A stretch of 64,000 bases of DNA from Catonia carolina (taxonomy: Eukaryota; Arthropoda; Insecta; Hemiptera; Achilidae), in assembly GCA_035578175.1 (NCBI GenBank), contig JAQMRL010000005.1:57393722-57457721 (forward strand), written 5' to 3'. Of this stretch, positions 59,886 to 64,000 are shown one piece after another (positions within the stretch are counted from its first letter, which is position 1; each line of letters begins with the position of its first letter). The translations under genes and the position numbers were made by a program. The notes under the pieces are model-generated. The model was not told where the DNA came from and made no database searches. It worked only from the letters and a program-made list of their open reading frames with translations.

Positions 59886-62800
59886 ACTTTATACCAGCTG
59901 ACCAGAAGGCCTTAAATAAATTTAAAAAAATTTAAAAATTCCTCGTCAACTTTCCCAAGATATACCTAATTTTTTAGGACAAAAACGTGGTTTAGATGGT
60001 GACGAAAACCATTTGTCCAAGGAAACTTCAAAATCAGTCTATGTATATTGTTATCTAATTAGCAGTCAGAGTTGTGTTACCACTGGAAGAACAACCCAAC
60101 ATTTGTAAAATACTTTAATATCTTTTCACGGTTTCAAAAATGTAAAACCATGGAAATTAGAAAACGAATTTTTTTTCTTTCTACTGAAAGATAAATCGAC
60201 GCGATAGTTTTTTGTTTTCTGACATCCTTCAAATTTCATTTTTGGCTTCTAGTGATGATATTTAGTACAGACCAAAATTGAAATGAAGGTATAAAATTTA
60301 TTACAAATACCAATACATTCGTTCTATTAACAGTAGACAATTGTTACACAGAGGAAGTAGGGCCAAATAGATAAAAACGTGTGAGCAGGTTAAAATGACA
60401 GAAAAAGAGAATGCCACTAACGCGTAGGTATTAAGAAATCGAACTAAAAGCGCATGCGTTATGCTGAAATTCATCATGATCCATCCCCCCCGCCCTTGCT
60501 ACCCTTTGCCAACATCTGATGGCTCGGGGGTGAAGTGGTGGAAACGGCATCGACCCGAACAGAAGGAAACCAACCAACCCGACACACACCCCTCATAACG
60601 GCGGCTCATTCAATTTATATAGGCCTACCACCTACCAACACACTTGAAAACCTTCCCCTAAAACTAGTGTACTACTACTACTACTAATACTACAGTATCA
60701 TGATAGACATTTTAACCAGAAACAAACACCATTTCTGAATTTTACTTAAAACAAAAGGGGTGGTGTGAGGGAGGAACAACCACAAACTATTAATAGTACA
60801 TGCATGTATACATCACAACAACCCCCGTGGTTTTATTTTTCCTTTTAACATCAACTCTTTCTACAGTCCAAACCGAAAAAAACGTACTGCGAACACCCAA
60901 CAAATTCTACATTCACATTTCTACCGATATTTATAAATAATTATTCTATTCATTTATCCTTAAAGCCAAAAAAGTAATCTTTGTAAAGATAACGTATTGT
61001 AACAATGAAGACCAAAGGCCGATGAAAGCACCTTTTTGAATAGGATTTGACAGGTGTTTCTCGGAAAAGGAGGTCGTATTTGTCTTTTGAGGAGTAAAGG
61101 TTTTTATTATATTGTTGGCTTACAATTATTTCTCTCTTTGCTCTTAAACTTTTAATTATTAACGTCATTCTTTAATTCTTTAGATGATTCCAGTAAAGTG
61201 TAGCAGTTATAATTTTCGGTTCTTTTGTTCTCAATGATTCTGTATTTTTCTAGAATAAACTCCTCCTCAGATATATTAGAGCTGGATCTTTTATCAAGGG
61301 GGCAGTATGGCAGTGACGGATTTACCATCAAGTTTGAAGGGGGTCACTACCAGGAGAACGGGGGGTCCTCCCCCGGGAAAATTAAAAAAATACACATCTT
61401 AAAAACACGATATTGCGCATTTCTGAGCCTAAAATGTTCAATTTTCATATTGTTACAACAGACAAAATTCAAATTTAGGCATTAAAGAAATTCAATAATA
61501 GGGAAGAGATTATATTTTTTTTAAAGTAATGTACCGTTGTAAAAGTACAATTGTACAAACAATGGAAGTTATGATAATTCCTAATTACCGTAACTTCCAT
61601 TATTAAGGTAAAAACTAAATAAATAATGTAAGAAAAAACCCCCACTATTAGAATAAGTTATATTACAATAGTAGTTACACAATAGGTTGTAAATATAGCC
61701 AACGGTAAATCATCCGATATTCATCAGGCCGGTGTATTCTCACTGTGTTTTTGGGCCTTTCTTCCACCTACCAACTTACAGTCAATCATTGGGGTGGTTA
61801 TCCCTCCCGTTGGCCCTCCAGGTAGGTGGATCGGTTGGTGGGAGAGGGAGGCTTGTCAACCAGAGGTTTCCTGGTTCGGAGCCAGGAAATTAAAATCAGT
61901 TCCCTTGGCACTTAAGAGTGAAACTGTAAGTTAAGAAGGAGCAGCATTTGAAGAAGTGTCTAGGAAAACGAGGGTAACCACAAGAACGAGGAGAAGAAGA
62001 AGAAGAAAGGGGAACATATTTAATTGGAGGTAAATTTATACGTATATTTACTAAGGGCTCGTTAAGTTTTTTCTGGCAGAAAAGACATATTATAAGGCTA
62101 TATTTGTTAATAGGTTACGGATTATTTGTTAGTAGTTTCATATTACTAATCATTAGTTTAATATTCATTAAATGTTTAGTTTAAAGCAAGGAAATATAGT
62201 TTTTTATTTATTTTTTTATTCTCTGCTGATAGACCTGGCGCCAAAAATTTTTTAATTATTTTTTTTTTTAGTTCATATTAAAGTATTTGCCCACCGGTAA
62301 AGTTGATGGTGGTGCAGTAGCCATTTTTACACTTTAGATACAAAAAGTTTGAAAACACAAATACTTAAGTTTTTCAGTTCAACACCGAAAGAATATACAT
62401 GATGAATTTTCATTTTAGATAATTAGGAAGTTACATAAATTAATACTGAGCGAGAACTTTTGCATTCATAACTACGTATAAATATCCGCCCTACTACATT
62501 GACCAAGTACAAATATCTCTGCGTTTGTATGCAGTACTGTACCACACTATGTCATAGAGAACAAATAAAAATGAATGCAGTAGCAGTCGGCTAATAAAAT
62601 GTAACAGCGTCATTTGTTTTATGTGCAGCTATTTCACTTACCGCAGTAAAAATCCCACTAACACCCACTGTTTGTTTACATGCAGCCCTATACTAACACG
62701 TGCCAAATTTTCTACCGAAAATATTACACCATTAGGTAAATGTGCCTAATTTTTTATACCGATATTAACAAACACGGGTAAATCGCACAGACTTTCTGAA

Positions 62801-63033
62801 AAACATGGTGTGAAACACTCACATGAATTTCTCTTGCCAATGTACATAATTCAAAATACAACCTATGTTCAATCGTTAACAATGTAACATTGTAAACATA
62901 ACCTAATTTTAATCACAAGTGAATGATACTAAATGAAAGTCAACTCTGTTTGACTTAAAAATACGGAAAATCACAAACTAACACGAATAAAAATTGTAGA
63001 CTTTTAAATTTTCAATAACTTTAGTTTGTTGTT
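59886..63033. other. Unassigned
   Basis: No gene recognised. 60480-60620 is CpG-richer; a CTA run lies at 60671-60700; 61306-61375 resembles a hAT terminus without a partner; 61830-61885 has a weak tRNA-like GGTTCGGAGCC. Confidence 0.45.
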
Positions 63034-63413
63034 GTTTCAGTCATCAGCCGAAAGGGTGGTTTAAACTCCTAAGGTTTCCTAAATAAAACGAGGAGTGAGG
63101 TGGTTTACATTTGCCTTCCTCACTGAGTGGAAAAGTATGCTTATCAGCATGCCTGGCCCTCCGAAACCATCTACTTTCCACGGAAATGAGACTTTCACGA
63201 TATTTACCACAGGATCTGACTGTATAATGAAATCCATTACTTTCATAGTAGATAACTCTGATAACTGTCTTTTACACCTGAACCTCTTCTGTACTTAAAT
63301 GCTTCAGTCATATAATTGGCTGACCATGTGGTAAAAAACAGAACTAGTTTTTGTAGCCCTGAAACTAGCAGACCGATTGTAAATAATTTAACACTCTACC
63401 TGCCTGATATGGC
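63034..63413 (-). repeat. Repeat 'A', complete inverted copy
   Basis: From GTTGTTGTTTCAGTCATCAG to CTCTACCTGCCTGATATGGC, all family blocks present. With 26397 and 43529 it defines the full length. Confidence 0.87.
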
Positions 63414-64000
63414 CATAATGAAAATGTAACCTATGTTTAATCATGAGTTAATAATTTAAAATTAAAAACATAACCTAATTTTCATCAAAAGTAAATGACA
63501 CTAAATGAAAATTAACCTCTATAGAACTTAAAAACACGGAAAATCACTAATTGACATAAATAAAAGTTTTTTAAATTTTATATAACTGTGGTTAGTTATA
63601 TACCTATATAATTTTGTTGTAAAATGCGTACTAAGGCCGCAATCTTAAAAAAAACTAATTTTCACAATTTTAATGACGAAATACGAAAATTACTAATAAA
63701 TTAGTGTTTGGCATCAATTATTGATGCGTTAAGAGTTGTTCTAAAAAACCCTTGAAATAAAAGTTGTAAGTTTTTAAATTTCTACAACTTTAATTGTAAA
63801 CACTTTTGCCCTACCTTACCTTACCTTACCTTACCTTATCTTGTACAGCAGTAACTCTCAACTTTTCATACCAAAGACCATTAGATATCTTACCAAATCA
63901 ATGGGGGACCACATACACTAAATGGATGAAAGCATGTGTAGGGCTAGGGCTACAACATTCCCTACTAATTAAATACGGCGAATAATACAGTTACGTTGGT
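63414..64000. other. Repeat-derived AT-rich sequence
   Basis: Two related blocks (62930-63020 and 63490-63600, AATGACACTAAATGAAAATT) and the GCCGCAATCTTAAAAAAA block at 63634 belong to the dispersed repeats of introns 25 and 13. A short TACCT run lies at 63812-63840. Confidence 0.55.

Noticed and set aside
61306..61375. hAT terminus GGCAGTGACGGATTTACC
   Set aside because: No inverted partner or 8-bp duplication found; too short to call.
63812..63840. TACCT tandem run as telomeric repeat
   Set aside because: Insect telomeres are TTAGG/CCTAA; this unit is CCTTA, only six copies, and in a repeat-rich interior.

Overview
The window is insect genomic DNA: AT-rich, short exons in kilobase introns, and dense remnants of Tc1/mariner, pogo/Tigger, hAT, piggyBac-like, LTR, LINE and tRNA-SINE elements. 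The placement rests on protein content (an insect-style APC with 15-aa, 20-aa and SAMP motifs). A repeat-rich hemimetabolous insect, for example a hemipteran, is my inference; the species cannot be read from the sequence.

One host gene dominates. It is Apc (adenomatous polyposis coli), on the minus strand from an ATG at 49329 to beyond the left edge. I rebuilt 28 coding exons by hand. Every junction has AG/GT borders and the reading phase is kept across all 27 introns, giving at least 2,124 residues with no stop. Order in the protein: low-complexity N-terminus (exons 1-4), armadillo array (exons 5-11), basic linker (12-13), three 15-aa beta-catenin repeats (14-15), four 20-aa-type repeats (15, 17, 19, 22), a conserved SPSELPDSP block (18), three SAMP-type Axin-binding motifs (20, 22, 25) and a Ser/basic C-terminal part (23-28, incomplete). 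The product is expected to scaffold the Axin/GSK3 beta-catenin destruction complex in Wnt signalling.

The introns hold layered transposons. Examples are a Tigger element carrying a solo LTR (340-3499), a MITE (12726-13096), a Tigger relic (about 16905-17850), a TTAA element (24178-25122), a pogo MITE (27114-27558), a fold-back mariner inside an older repeat (30907-31844), a hAT with 8-bp target duplication (37834-38455) and a second Tigger broken by a LINE (47273-48920). Right of 49330 I see no host gene; the 14.7 kb holds a LINE relic, a hAT, an LTR, nested SINEs and unclassified sequence, and may contain the Apc promoter and non-coding 5' exons.

The most unusual signals are: (1) an LTR-like family at three loci (34147-34639, 44687-45286, 54638-55306) that carries a histone-mRNA-type 3' stem-loop followed by a purine-rich tract, downstream of a TATA-like box; (2) a tandemly triplicated 55-bp mini-exon just after Apc exon 21; (3) a repeat whose one end repeatedly lies 7-45 bp from Apc 5' splice sites.
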